The notes beneath the pieces are model-generated. The model did not search any database and was not told where the DNA came from. It worked only from the letters and a program-made list of their open reading frames with translations. Below, one piece after another: positions 25,296-37,615 of a stretch of 64,000 nt of DNA (position 1 is the first letter of the stretch; each line of letters starts with the position of its first letter). The position numbers and the translations under genes were made by a program. Where the stretch lies: assembly GCA_028023455.1 (NCBI GenBank), contig JAQFVV010006728.1:62001-126000 (forward strand). Direction: 5' to 3'. The DNA comes from Epiperipatus broadwayi (Eukaryota; Onychophora; Udeonychophora; Euonychophora; Peripatidae).

Positions 25296-25705
25296 CATCA
25301 TCTCTTGCACCCTCATCGGCATGTGTTTTCTTATGGTCTGAATCATGTGCACCTCTGACCATATGATATTTAGAAGAGACCTTAATTCTAGTGACTTGCT
25401 TCAGGAAGAACTGCATGTATGTTTCTTGGTGGTCAGCTGGAAATTTCTCTGTGGTTATGGTATGCAAGATGTATTCCTGCCTTTCTTCAGAAGATCTTGC
25501 ACATGGTACAGCAGTATTCTTCAAGATTTGTTTGTATGTATGTCAATGATGACCACCAATCTTTAGCTGTGGCCTCCAAATGCTGGCTAGCTATGACAAT
25601 TTGTTCCATTTTGCTCAGCCTATAAAATGAAAACATCTTTAAACTCTCCAAATGTTCCTGTGGAGTCTCCTGGGGTTCACCATGGAAGATCTGGATCTGC
25701 ATGAG
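25296..25705 (-). pseudogene. Decayed LTR-retrotransposon gag-like fragment
   Basis: The minus strand encodes a Gag-like segment in two overlapping frames. The first (25702 to about 25490) reads FHGEPQETPQEHLESLK, then an AS-LEATAKDWWSSL block. That fits the F-x-G-x-x-D/E-P-x-x-W/H-L ... L-x-G-x-A-x-x-W-W pattern of the Retrotrans_gag family. A frameshift near 25505 leads to a second frame with FPADHQETYMQFFLKQV. That segment sits where the tryptophan-rich core gives way to the C-terminal helices of the capsid-like domain. Gag packages element RNA into particles. No protease, reverse transcriptase, integrase or LTR was found nearby, so this is an isolated relic. The family call rests on pattern only. 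Confidence 0.5.
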
Positions 25706-26320
25706 TTGTGTAGTGATGGGTAACTCCTAGTACCTCATATTTTTAGATCCTTTCCCCTTTTATGAATTATCTGAACAAAAATTCTATTGATATATTTTAT
25801 ACTATTGATCATTAATAAACACCTTACCCACCTTCTGAAGATCATCTCCAACCTAACCAGCCACTGCTTCCCCATTTTGTATGTGCCTACTCTCAACTAT
25901 CACTTTGCTGATACCCTAACTTCCACTTGCTAGAAAATTTGTTTACTTAAACATTTTATTCAATATTTACCCCTATGATCCTAATCTCTTATCCATTTCT
26001 TCATTTGGTTTCTCTTTGGTCACACCCATGCATCTGAAAAAGAAAACTCATAGTCTGGTTAATATGTATTCCAATATTGATACATGCCATCATTAAATAA
26101 ATTTTTTTTTTTTGCTCTCAATACTATTTGTCTGGGTTTGAATTCTCTACTTCTAACATTTTTGGCATTTGACTAACTACTGGTTGGCAAAATTTCTTTT
26201 ATAAGGGCACCAGCCAACACAGAGTGATCAATAATTTAAGATATATTTTAACACTTTTTTACATATGTCTGAATAATAGCCATTGGAATAAAAATATTTT
26301 TCTTTTTTTTTCATTGGAAA
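25706..26320. other. Gene-free stretch, slightly GC-richer
   Basis: No frame with a recognisable domain. It may include more of the same gag-bearing insertion. Confidence 0.4.
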
Positions 26321-26334
26321 AACATCTCTACACT

Positions 26335-26690
26335 TCTTATCTGTAGCACAGACAAATATATTCATTTCAAGTATTACATTGAAGAAGAAGAATATTTACA
26401 TCCACTGTACTTATGGCTGTAGTACATGGGCCTTTAAAATTTTTTTTTTAACACAGAAAACAAAAATTTTATATCTATGCATGTAAAAACACTCACAAAT
26501 TTTTTTTTCTATTTATGGCTGTAGCACATGGTTCCCATCTTTAAAATAAACTTTACTTTTGTATTATCAAACATGAAAACAAAATTTTATGGTCATCAAA
26601 CCAAATACTAAAAATAATTTTTTACTTACGGTGGTAGCACATGATTTTTAGCCAATGGTAGCACATGGTTTTTAGCCTTAACAAATGAAT
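26335..26690 (+). repeat. Diverged minisatellite around a GGCTGTAGCACATGG core
   Basis: TTATGGCTGTAGTACATGG at 26411, TTATGGCTGTAGCACATGG at 26513, TTACGGTGGTAGCACATG at 26626 and AATGGTAGCACATGG at 26654 share a core. A weaker CTGTAGCAC lies near 26341. Spacings are about 100, 113 and 28 bp, with CAAAATTTTAT also shared between units. Confidence 0.7.
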
Positions 26691-29600
26691 TTTATACTTA
26701 TAAACTGACTACTTTACTTTAAACATAACCTCACATTTCAGAATACAAGTTTTAATCTAACATTTTGCCACTGGTTATGCAAGATTTCTTTTCTTTACTC
26801 CATTAGTTTATTACAATTTCTGGGTGGAAAACATGGTATTTCTTCTTTCCTTTATTAACACAATGGTATTTGATTTTTATAAACTCAATATCACAAAACA
26901 AATTATTTTTATTTCTAGTATATTACATATATATTAGATTATATCTATCAAATTATATACATATACTAGTGACCTATCCAGGGTGTGTGGAATAATTAAT
27001 AAGGCCTCACGATTGGGCACCAAATGCAGAAAAAAAAGCAATTCATGTACCAGTCAAAACATGCTGATCCATCTAACATGAACTGGAACTCAATGAAACA
27101 TACTTCAAACCCAGTCAAGTCCGAGATTTATATCGGGACCAACCTAGATTCGAACCCATTCCACAAGCCCCAGATCAAACATCTAATGAATAACATAAAT
27201 AATAATGGCACATGAGAATTAATTCTTAAATTTAGTCCACTAGAAGAACGAAAGAGACAATGAGACATATTTAACAAAAGAACACATATATATGTTGGAA
27301 TGTATGGAAGTGGAGAGAAGATAATTCGAACTACATAAGTTGCTTGAATAATAAAATATTTAATAAACATTTAATGAAACAGTAAATTGATTGTACATTT
27401 ATTTGAATGTGCATGACAAGATGATTTATCCGGAGGTAGAGAGGGACATAAATTGATCACACTATTATGATTTATATGCTCTTATGAATAAATTATATAT
27501 TTACGTAAATCGGTATATTTGGTGAATGAGGTTCAAGATGCCAATCACTTGATTATAAAATAAACTTACAACATATTTGAATTAACGCTTTAGTGATGGT
27601 TCTGAAAGGTGATGATTAATTTACAAATTTCTGGAGCATTCTAGGAATCATTATTTATATTACATAAACTATTTTCACGCTGTTTTGATCATGAAAATCA
27701 ATAAAATATATTTTAACAAATTGTTTACTCATTAAGGATAATATTTGTGAAGATTTAATAAAATAATACACATTTAAATCAAATTTATTTGCTTTGGGAA
27801 TAAAATATTTTTAACCATTCTTTAAATTCAGATTTAAAAAGAAAAAAACACTTCACCTTTTTAACAGATATATACGCTTAAATAAACAGGATAAATTGCG
27901 ATGGTAGGATTTTTTAAAATAAGAAGAAAACAACATTATTAATTAAACTAATTAATACTATTGGAAAGATATATATATAAGCAAAGTGCAATTTTATTGT
28001 TACAGCATCAAAATGAGGTCATTAAATAAATAAATTAATAATAATGAAAAGAGCAGTGCTGATATGAAAGCAGAAGAATCTGAAATGAGATCGTGCTTCT
28101 AACCGAAGAAAACGAAATGGCTAAGAGTCTTTTTTTTAGGGCACTGCTTAGAGAATTTTTATTTAGGCTTGGCATGGTCCAGAGAGGCATATTATATGAA
28201 AATGATCCTGGGAAGGTCAACTGACCATGGGATAGAGCATGAAGAACATCTATGGGTGCGAACTCATTGCAATCCTCCAGGCCAGAAGCACATAGTATAA
28301 AAAACCAAGCCATATATCAGCACAACACAACAGAACACTGTCTTTAATGACATAAAATGGAAGTTACTATTTTAAGACACAAGAAACTCACTCAAATGCT
28401 ATAATTTAAGCAATTACTGCTATGCTATGTAATATATGGGAAAGATTTAATTCATACAAAATAGATTTTAAAATTACCCCCCTTTCCTTCCTTGCTATTT
28501 AACATCCTGAAATTCCACCCTCTTGAATTATATAACTTTAGAATAATCAATTCTTTGAAATATTAAGAGTATAGCATTGCAATACAGATAATATAAAAAG
28601 CAATAACAATAAGAAATCACCTTTTCAGAATTAAGTGAGGACATATAAAATATTTAATAGCGTTAATTGTTCGGTGATTTAAAATTTATACATAAATAAT
28701 ACTCTTTTTTAATGCATAAAGTAAATCATGAAACTCAGTTAACTTGATAAACAATCTGGTGAGCATATTAATTAAGAATGTATGTAAATCTAAATCAAAA
28801 GGGAGGGTTTTTTACTATCCTCAACCCAAGGAGGTCTGAATAAATAGGGAAAAATAACTTTATACATTAGGCTCACAAGATTGTTTAGATTGGCAACTTA
28901 AAATAATAAAACAAAACATAATTTAAAATTAAGAAAGGAACTGCACCAAAATTAAAGAAATAAGAGCATATGACAGACTTTACATATAAAAGAAAAATTA
29001 TTAGTACGAGAGCAAATTTACAATAACAGTACCAAAAAAACCCATTAAATTTAACAATTTAAATAAGAAATCCAGGTAGCCAAGGTTGAGATTAGGTTTA
29101 GAAAGAATTAGATGTAAATTTTATAGGCAGTTCTTAGATTAATTAGAGTCAATTTTGACAATTCGGCTCCAGCATGGCAAGATAATAGGATTCAAACAAT
29201 TTCCAATGTAGCAGCAAGTTTCCATTAGGCATTCCTCCATTCTTAGATCATTCTTTCTAACATTTTTGGGGCATCAGAAAGATGATTATTGGTGGTGAGA
29301 GATGGATCAGCAAGGCAAGAAAAGGTGGTTAGTTTGACTACTCATTCTACATTTTGGAAAATAAAGTAGTGTGGAGTATTTTGGCGACTGTTAATCTACA
29401 AACTAGTTTACTCCAGGTGGTCAAAAATCAGCCCATTATATACTGCCCTCAGGTATTTGAGGAATGCTTTTAATATTCTTTTTTAAATTTCATTCACGAT
29501 TACTATCTAGTAGAAATTTTCTCATTTCCTTCACCTATTGTTTTGGAGATGCAACCTTTAAATAATTTGTCCAAAAATATATTCAAATCTATTTCCAGAC

Positions 29601-29884
29601 TAGAAATAGATTTGATGAAAATGTTAATTGCAAAAGTAGAAATTTTTAATTTGATTTACTTTTTTACTTTTAGTACAGTTTAATTAGACATTCTTTCCCA
29701 AAATTAGACAATGTAAAACTTCAGCCCTTTTAATTATTTTTGGACAATTAACAGCTGCATACACCATCTTGGATTTTTAAAAGAAAAAATACAGTTTTTT
29801 AAATAAAGAATTTAAATGAAAAGTTTTAATTTTATCAACTTAAAAAAAAAAAAAATTGTAAAAATATCATGTTAGTAATTTCTC

Positions 29885-29886
<2 letters not shown>
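26691..29886. other. Gene-free stretch with one domain-less open frame
   Basis: A minus-strand frame at 28035-28313 is open for about 92 codons, with GC-richer, protein-like composition (LEDCNEF, HALSHGQLTFPG). I recognise no family, and its neighbours offer no exon context. The segment 27040-27190 holds AGATTCGAACCCA, a B-box-like match that may be a decayed tRNA-derived retroposon. The remainder is plain AT-rich DNA. Confidence 0.4.
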
Positions 29887-29931
<45 letters not shown>

Positions 29932-29939
29932 TATTTCTC

Positions 29940-29982
<43 letters not shown>
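29887..29982. repeat. Duplicated (AT)n microsatellite with shared flank
   Basis: TTTCTCCTG followed by (AT)n occurs twice, with runs at about 29888-29928 and 29943-29982. The microsatellite and its 5' flank were copied together as a unit of about 55 bp. Confidence 0.92.
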
Positions 29983-29985
<3 letters not shown>

Positions 29986-30219
29986 AGCTGCACCTAATAT
30001 ATTTTGATTTTAATAAAAAGAATTAATAATAAATAATAGTAAAAAAATATTAAAAGCTAAATTTTATAACTTTTTAGGTCACATCTCAAACATATACATA
30101 AAATACTAATATGCATGAATATAGGAGCAGGATGGAACATAAAGTTTAAACCTGGGTTAGTAATTTGATAAGTATGAAGGACCATGAAGCTCAATCATTA
30201 ATTAGGATTGACTGTTTCA

Positions 30220-30257
<38 letters not shown>
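30220..30257. repeat. (CA)n(TA)n compound microsatellite
   Basis: About 12 CA units followed by TA units. Confidence 0.95.
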
Positions 30258-33200
30258 TGTACCAACCTGGAATTCGTACATAATAATTTATCTAAAAAAA
30301 TAAGTTATAAAAATCTAAAGTTTCCTTATTAAATAAAATGCAGTTTGTTTTCAAAAAAAGTAAGAGTCAAATAGCGTTCTATCATTAGTTTTTAAAACAA
30401 AAGTTACAATTAATTAATTAAAAGAGGGGAGGGGTGTATTGGTTAGAAAAGTTAAACTAAAAGTTTTTTATAAAAAGGAAGTAAAGAGTTTATTATTAGT
30501 TGAAATATAATTTAAAAAGTTTAAAAATATAAATCTCTTTTATTTAAATTAAAGAAAAAGGTCATCTTAAATCTAGTGTTGATTTTAGAATAAAAATTAT
30601 ATATATGTGAGTGCGAATGTAAATATAACATATGTGTATTAAATATTATAAATAAATGTCAAAATGAAATAAATAAATACAGAAGATTACCATTAAAAAT
30701 ACAGTGGTGGCTACTAATTAAAGATATAAAAACAACAAGTTTGTGATGGCTGCTAATTAAAATACCCAACAACAAGATTAAAAAGGATTAGCTACTAAAG
30801 GAATTTCGACAACACATATTTCCAGTGGACATTAAAACAAAAACACTTCACATATATAAATAGCCAAATTTTTATCAGACATTCAGTCTAGTCTAGAGAT
30901 AACAGTGCAGTTTATTATGTATCCAGAAACAGAAATGCAGTGCTGAGCAGTTTTTGGGAACATAAGATCTTACTTCAGCCCTTAGTCCAATAAGATCAGC
31001 AAGATCGTCCTGTGAAATAATGTCTGCATAACAGCTTAGAAATCCTCCGTCAAATGTTCAACTGTCTCCAGAAATAATACCGATGAGTAAGAAAGAAACC
31101 TCCTCAAGAAACTTAAAATCTAACCAGTTAAATATACTTCATTAGAAGCAGCTAATAGCAAGCAGTATACCTGTTTAAAAAATCCTAGATAAATAACATT
31201 TTTTTTCTTATATTCCTTCCTAAGTAGCCATCGCATTCGTGAATCCTCCAAGAGCCACAATTATATGAACTCTATAGCACATAAAAAATGAACTATTAAT
31301 TTGTGTGTTGTAAATATATGTGTTTTATATTCTTTAATGCTTTATTATCTATGTCTGTGTGTGAATTAATATGTGCGTGACAAAAATACCAATATTATGT
31401 TAGTTAAAAATTATAAATTTAGTATAATTAATGTTAGTTAATATAAATTGTCTTTAAACTAAAACTTTATTTGTCAGTCAATTTTTTTATCAATTCCTTT
31501 TACCAACTCTTTTATCAATTCTTTTATCAATTCTTTTACCACTACTTTTGTATAAGTTGTTAATGATTAAAAATAGGCTGACCTAGTTAAGGGATTGTTT
31601 CGAGTGCTAGATTATGAGCCTTCTGTCCAAATATGTTATTCTTAGACTAGCGGGTGCCCAGGGTTTACTCCAAAATAAATAAAGTGTTTGGATAGTAGGG
31701 ATTTGAATCTAGCAGCTGAGGTGGGCCATGATCTGACTGTGGGTATTGTTGATAGTTAAAGCCATAATATTTTCCACTTTGTTCGAAGGTGCTGGTTTGT
31801 TCATGTAAAATTTATAATTAAATAAGATTATGAATGTATTATAAAGAAGTTTGTAATCAGCCAAAATATTTGCAGTATAAGTAAGATCTTCTGCAGATCG
31901 AACCCAGCACAACATATATATATATATTGTAATGGTCAAAACATGCCTATCTTGCTAACACACTGCAGAATTTAAACCTGGGACATAGAACTCAACACTA
32001 GGAGGGTTACCTCCCAGAAATCCCAAGTTCAAATCCAAAGTCCAAACTCCACAATGCCCTCTATATGATAACACATTTGATGCTACTAATAGTATAATTT
32101 CATGCTGGTGCCAGTGATCAGGGAGAAAACAAAAGACTCTAAATCTAAAATAGCCCTAGGTTCATTTAACAATAACTTATAGATGTGCCCAAGATAAGTC
32201 TAATGTGCTATGTAATTTATATTGCACCCCGAATAAATAAAGAAAAGAAATAAATTTACAAATAATATTTTAATAATTAGATATAGAAAATAGTTTAGCT
32301 ATATATGAAAACAACAAGATGGCTGATACCTCGTACTTGGGTTAGTTTAGATAATGTGTCTAAAATATAGTGACATGGCAGGAATATATGAGTCACATAA
32401 AGGCTAACAGAATTTGAATATTCTAAAATATCTATAATTGGAATTTTGAATGGAGACTGAGAGTCACTCACAAAGTGATTAACAAAATTAGAAGATTGAG
32501 CTATACTGAACAGACTTAAAATTCATTTAACTAATAGAATTCTGTTAAATAATTAATAAGGGAAATGTACAGTGGTGCCAGCGAATATATACCAAGGAGA
32601 AGGACAGTTTATGAGTATGCAACTTTATAAAATATGAAGAAAGGTCTTGGCATAAATAGGCATTTCACCTTTTATTTGGGGCATCTCTAGCCCACTCACA
32701 GCTCAAGCCTGGCCCGCACCCAGGAGCTTTGTAACTATGGATGCGTACGTGAAATAATTCCCCATGTGCTATTATAGCACTGTACTGGGAACCATGGAGT
32801 AAAATAAGGGGAACATATTTAACCGATGATGATCTTTTCCAATGGTAAGGTTCCAGCACCCAAGCATATTCACTAGCAACACAGAATTTAAAATACTTTT
32901 AGTAAAACAAAGGGCAAGTTATTAAAGACCAGAAATAGCTCACTTTCCAATTTCATATTTTTAATGGCCAGCAGACTCTCAACAAAACTTAGAGAAATAA
33001 TATTTATTTTAACAAAGTTATTATATGCTAGAAATACTTTAAAACATATATAAGAGATGAGAGGGGGGGGAATGCGTGTTTGCGGTTTAAATAAACTAAG
33101 ATGGCAACCACGCATTTTAACTTCCCTATGTAACTCGAATTTGCCTAAAGAAATTACTAAGATATTCATGAAAATACATTGAAATAAGACATTTACATAT

Positions 33201-34440
33201 ATATAGAAAATCAACCCAAGCACAAGTTCAGCATGCATTAGAAAAACATTTGAATAAATACATTAAAGAATATACAAAATTTATTAGCTATATAGCATGA
33301 AGGTTTCCGAGATCTCAGGTTGATTTTAATTACCTTGTTCTTTAGATCCATCCATGAGCATTTCTAAATTGGTAACAAAGTTCTTAAGTAAATTATGATT
33401 CTCCTTGGTTCATTGTTTCGCAGCAGCAGTTAGTAGATTTCAGTAGCAGCATTTCTTTGGGCTGGTTCAGTTGGGCTTGATGATACAGTGACAGGACATT
33501 GGATAGTGAATGGTGGATGGCCAAGGCACTGGATCCTGAGGGAAAAACAGCCTACTGCTCCTTTACTCTGTCATTCTGAGGTTAAATGATTTTAAAACTT
33601 GATTTACTGACAAAGCAAGCCAGTCAGTCCGATGACACGAATAAACAAGCAATGGAACTATATGAATGTCAAAATTCAGAAAAATAACTTTTTTTGCTAT
33701 CACAATATCAGGCAGATTAACTAAATAACTCTCTAATAATAATCAATCAGCCCTATTTATATGCTCACTCTGATTACAATCTAACCCAGCGGTAGTAAAA
33801 TTTATTCCTTAAATTATTAATACATTTGAAAACACGAACTGCATTTTTTAATTAAAATCTGCTCGTAAGCACTGTTTTAATCTTATCAAATCTACTAGTA
33901 AAACTGGCGCCAATATAGTTACAATTGGCCACTATTGTTCTTTCCCTACCCTCACTGATTTAAAGAAAATGGCATGTTTTTGAAAAACTAAATAACATTT
34001 TATTTTATAAAACTCTCTTTTTTGAATTTAATTTCCAGAATATGTTTATCAGTGATATTATTTGATTAAATGCAAATAATTATAGCAAAATAACATCACA
34101 AAATAAACAGATTCAAAAACAACAAATTTTAAATAAAATATTTTCATAAATTTTAAATATTATCATAGTATGTGTGTAGATAAGAATATGTGACCTACTT
34201 TACTCTACAAGCATATATACGTAATATATACTTGACGGTTTGAAAATAAAACCATTTAAGACAATTTTTAATTATTATAAAACCCTGGGTACCCCATTAG
34301 ACATATAAATTTAGGTGGTATTTCGGTAAATATACCCAGTACACACACGATATGATAAAATTAGGGTTTTAAATAAGGCATGAGGTAGGAAACAGGAAGG
34401 TAAGGTGAAACTAAGATTGGTAAGGCATATCTTACTGTTT
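30258..34440. other. Gene-free stretch with GC-richer islands
   Basis: Locally GC-richer segments at about 30880-31100, 31960-32150, 32640-32870 and 33370-33570 carry no recognisable domain. A TATA-like CATATATAAATAGCC near 30850 precedes the first of them, so a decayed LTR is possible, but no second LTR was seen. A pyrimidine-rich minisatellite built on CAATTCTTTTAT lies at 31485-31545. Confidence 0.4.
31485..31545. repeat. Short minisatellite, about 14-bp unit
   Basis: Four to five imperfect copies of a unit resembling TTTTATCAATTC. Confidence 0.75.

Positions 34441-34442
<2 letters not shown>

Positions 34443-34473
<31 letters not shown>
34443..34473. repeat. (AT)n microsatellite
   Basis: About 15 AT units. 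Confidence 0.95.
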
Positions 34474-34476
<3 letters not shown>

Positions 34477-34545
34477 ATAAAGATATATATAGAAGTGAGG
34501 GTACAATATACATGCTTTAAAAAAATTCACTGATAGAATATTCTA

Positions 34546-34640
34546 ACCAATTGTGATATCATGCTAAAGTAATCAACCATAGATCCATTGTAGTACTCTT
34601 GTTTCATAAAATAAACACTGCTCATGCATTAAACTTATGT
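34546..34640 (+). repeat. Diverged direct repeat of the 35.57-kb flank repeat
   Basis: ACCAATTGTGATATCATGCT and ATAAAATAAACACTGCTC match ACCAATTTTGATATCATGCT and ATAAAATAAACATTACTC at 35574-35655, an offset of 1,028 bp. A third copy is inverted at 38566-38835. Confidence 0.55.
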
Positions 34641-35573
34641 GTTCATAGCTTAGTTATTCCAATGGCATGTACAAAACTTTCTTCACAGAAAGCCTCCTAT
34701 CTGAACTGTATCCCTTTAGACCTATTGCAGGCAATGCTTGTTAACAACAGCTCTAACTATTTCATGTATACACAATTATGTACCTTGCTCTATAAATAAA
34801 TAAAATATCTTTTGAAATGAAAGACTAAACTCAAAAATGATTAATTTCTAATGTGTGAAATAATCACAACATGAATATTTTAACTAATTAGTATTTAAAC
34901 ATTATGATAAGTTCGCCTAAAACAAAATTGAAAAAAAAATTACAAATTACCATTTTAAATATTAGCTAAAATTAATTGATATTTTATCATAAACTCAAAG
35001 TGCATAATAAGTAAACTGATAGCTATTTCTTAATTCACTTCATTTGTTTTAAAAGTTACCTTGTTCAATGAAGTGATTCATGAGATGCTTCAGATATCAG
35101 TTATTATCAATAATTAACTGAAGTTCATGAATATATTTATGCAAATTATTATATCTTAGTTAAAAAGGTAAAAAAAAAATGTTTTACTTATGTTAGAATA
35201 TTAGTTATTTATAAGTTTTTATACATAATTTGAAAGGAAAATATGCAATTTTATAGCATTATCTATAAATATTTTTTTTAGTAACATTGTAAAATTATTT
35301 AATATTTTTTTATTATCTCTAACATTTTAACATTAGTTAGTATTTAAAATTATTTGTTTATTATTTCTGAAGATATATATTAACAACAATATGTAAAACA
35401 AAAGGGATACACACATCAAACAATTATTTTGTTATTTCTGAATATATAAATATATATTAAAAATTGTTGAGAAAAATACCTTGTTTCTATACTCAAAATA
35501 AAAAAAAAAGATTCTGTTATAGGTTTAACAAACTTTAATAATCAAGATAACATTGTACCAATAATACACTTTT

Positions 35574-35792
35574 ACCAATTTTGATATCATGCTAAAATAA
35601 TTAGCCAAGCAACTCTCACAGCATAATTATATCATAAAATAAACATTACTCTTTAATTGTATTATGAGCCCATGATATACAAAGCTCTTTTCATATAAAT
35701 ACCAATTTAAAACACTAAAATTTTAAAGTGTAAAATAATAATGATATAGTCTTTTTAAATATTAAGCATGTAATATTATGGAAAATTAACTC
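35574..35792 (+). repeat. Left outer arm of the inverted structure around the Penelope-like palindrome
   Basis: The segment with ACTCTCACAGCATAATTAT, ATAAAATAAACATTAC, ATTATGAGCCC, TTTTAAAGTGTAAAATAAT and AAATATTAAGCAT is matched, in reverse complement and in the same order, by 38566-38760. The arms are diverged, so this inverted repeat is older than the inner palindrome. Confidence 0.65.
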
Positions 35793-35959
35793 TTGAAAAC
35801 AATTACAAAGTAGCACCTTTATCATTAATTCACCATATCATTTAAATAATTTAATATATCCAGAACACAGTTCTTCTTTTCAAAATATTTCATATATATC
35901 TAATATAGAAATAAAACAAATATAATTCTATAATTAAAAATCACTTCTTTTCTTTTCAA

Positions 35960-36412
35960 AAACTTTATTTGATGTATATATATATATCCACTTATTTCCA
36001 ACGTTTCGACTATCTTTACTCTATAGTCATTTTCAAGGATCTAGAAAAAACATTACATTATAAACAAACTTCACATAATAAAAACAAAAATAATCAAAAA
36101 CAATATAAAGCATATAAACCCCATAAAATTTAAAAATAAATAAAATACATTAAAATCAATTAAATTAAAAACACAAAACATACACCACACTTACTTGACT
36201 CCTTTCTTAAAAAACTTTCCCTTTTTACATTTTTTATCCAAAAAACCAATTGTTACAATAAAAAACTTATTTCCTTTTTCTTTCTTATATACTTCAAAAA
36301 ATGAATTTATTTCCAAAAATAATTCTTTATTCATGTCTTATCCAATTCTATTTAAAACAGGTTTATATCTTTTTATATATAAACTCTCTTTTACCATCAT
36401 GGACTGCCTTCC
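35960..36412 (-). pseudogene. Penelope-like element fragment A, 3' end of the GIY-YIG domain and terminal repeat
   Basis: On the minus strand the frame begins MMVKESLYIKRYKPVLNRIG at about 36400-36345. This is the end of a Penelope-like GIY-YIG endonuclease, whose last conserved element is E-x-Y-I-x-x-x-K-P-x-LN, the Asn being the metal-site region residue of the family. A stop follows the glycine, and a lysine-rich tail then runs on to about 36196. Downstream, 35998-36043 holds the terminal motif CCTTGAAAATGACTAT ... ATAGTCGAAACGTTGG. The neighbouring palindrome encodes the homologous EGVYINEIKPELNR, so this is a different subfamily. The fragment is cut off abruptly at 36413, where the palindrome begins. 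Confidence 0.7.
35998..36043 (-). promoter_or_regulatory. Penelope-like terminal hairpin, degenerate hammerhead-like core (element A)
   Basis: On the minus strand GACTAT and ATAGTC pair around an AGAGTAAAG loop, preceded by TTGAAAAT and followed by CGAAACGTTGG. The hammerhead ribozyme core is CUGANGA, stem II, GAAA. The GAAAC side is intact and the CUGANGA side has about two mismatches. Penelope-like elements are known to carry hammerhead motifs in their terminal repeats. Confidence 0.5.
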
Positions 36413-36478
36413 AATAAAACAAACTAACTCCTTCTTTTTAAAACTTGATTTTTTATGACAATAATCATGAAAAAGAAA

Positions 36479-36520
36479 TCCAACATTTCGACTAATTTTT
36501 ATAGTCTTTTTCAAGGCACA
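36479..36520 (-). promoter_or_regulatory. Penelope-like terminal hairpin, left arm of element B
   Basis: On the minus strand the sequence reads CCTTGAAAAAGACTATAAAA then ATTAGTCGAAATGTTGGATT. It has the same layout as the element A terminal hairpin: a short stem followed by GAAAT and GTTGG. Confidence 0.5.
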
Positions 36521-36714
36521 CTAAAATAAAATATATATACAATAAATGTCACATATTCCAAAAAAAAAAAAAAAAAACTTAAATTAATTAAAAATTACAA
36601 GTTATATCCATAACCAAAATTTTCTTTTTATTACCTTATCTCACTCCCCTTTCCTATTACAATCACAACTTAAGCACAACTAATTCCTTTTAAAACTCTC
36701 TATATATATATCAA

Positions 36715-37390
36715 ATAAAAACTTTTAATTAAAAACCTATTATTTTCTTTTATTTTTTTCTATAACATCCTATTTAATTCTGGTTTTATTTCATTTATGT
36801 ATATACCCTCTTTTATTATCCTTTCATTATATGACTTAATACATTCCAAAGGTTTTATTTCAAAATCCCCATGCCTAAATTTATTCTTATGAATGTAAAT
36901 AGCAGAATTTTTATCACCTAAATGCTGTTTTAATCTAGTTTTTAATTTATTTTACTAGTCCCAATATATGTCATTTCTACATTCTTTCTAAAACAATTCA
37001 AACATTTTATCAAATAAACTGAATTCATAATGTCTAACCTATTATAATCTCCATTATTATTAATTAAAAAATTTAAATTTGCTTTTTTTTTATAAACTGG
37101 ACAAATTGAAACATTATATTTCCTATTAATCATTTTAACTAATTTCTTAACTTTAATAAATACATCTTTAGATATATTAAAACCAACATAAATAATCTTT
37201 TCTCTATTCCTATTCCTATCTAATCCCATTCTATTCCTTATTTTATTTATATTTTTATTAGAAAACAAATGTTCAACTACACCCCTAGGATAATCATTTA
37301 TAAAACATTCATTCCTAATAATATCAACCTCATTCTCAAACAAATTACTATTTGAACATAACTTAATTGCCCTAATAATTTTATTATTAA
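36715..37390 (-). pseudogene. Penelope-like GIY-YIG protein, left arm copy (frameshifted)
   Basis: The minus strand encodes the same protein as the right arm, from about KLCSNSNLFENEVDII. GIY-YIG motif parts NSVYLIKC and MTYIGTS are present. The frame then stops at about 36942-36957, because GTAAAATA has one A fewer than the GTAAAAATA of the right arm. After the deletion the other frame carries on with the KTRLKQHLGD and E-x-x-YINEIKPELNR segments. Substitutions relative to the other arm are few (for example I for M in NDY, E for K in the R-rich stretch). It is 5'-truncated and lacks any reverse transcriptase, so it cannot be an active element. Confidence 0.8.
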
Positions 37391-37615
37391 CAATATTAAT
37401 TTTACTATGATTATCAACATCTGAAAACCAATTATTTGATAATCCAAAAAATGTTTTTTTTGGATTATCAAATAATTGGTTTTTTTTTAAACACAGATGT
37501 TATTATAGAAACATCTGTGTTTAGAAAAAAAAACATTTTTTGAATTATCAAATAATTGGTTTTCAGATATTGAAATAATCATAATAAAATTAATATTGAT
37601 AATATTAAAATTATT

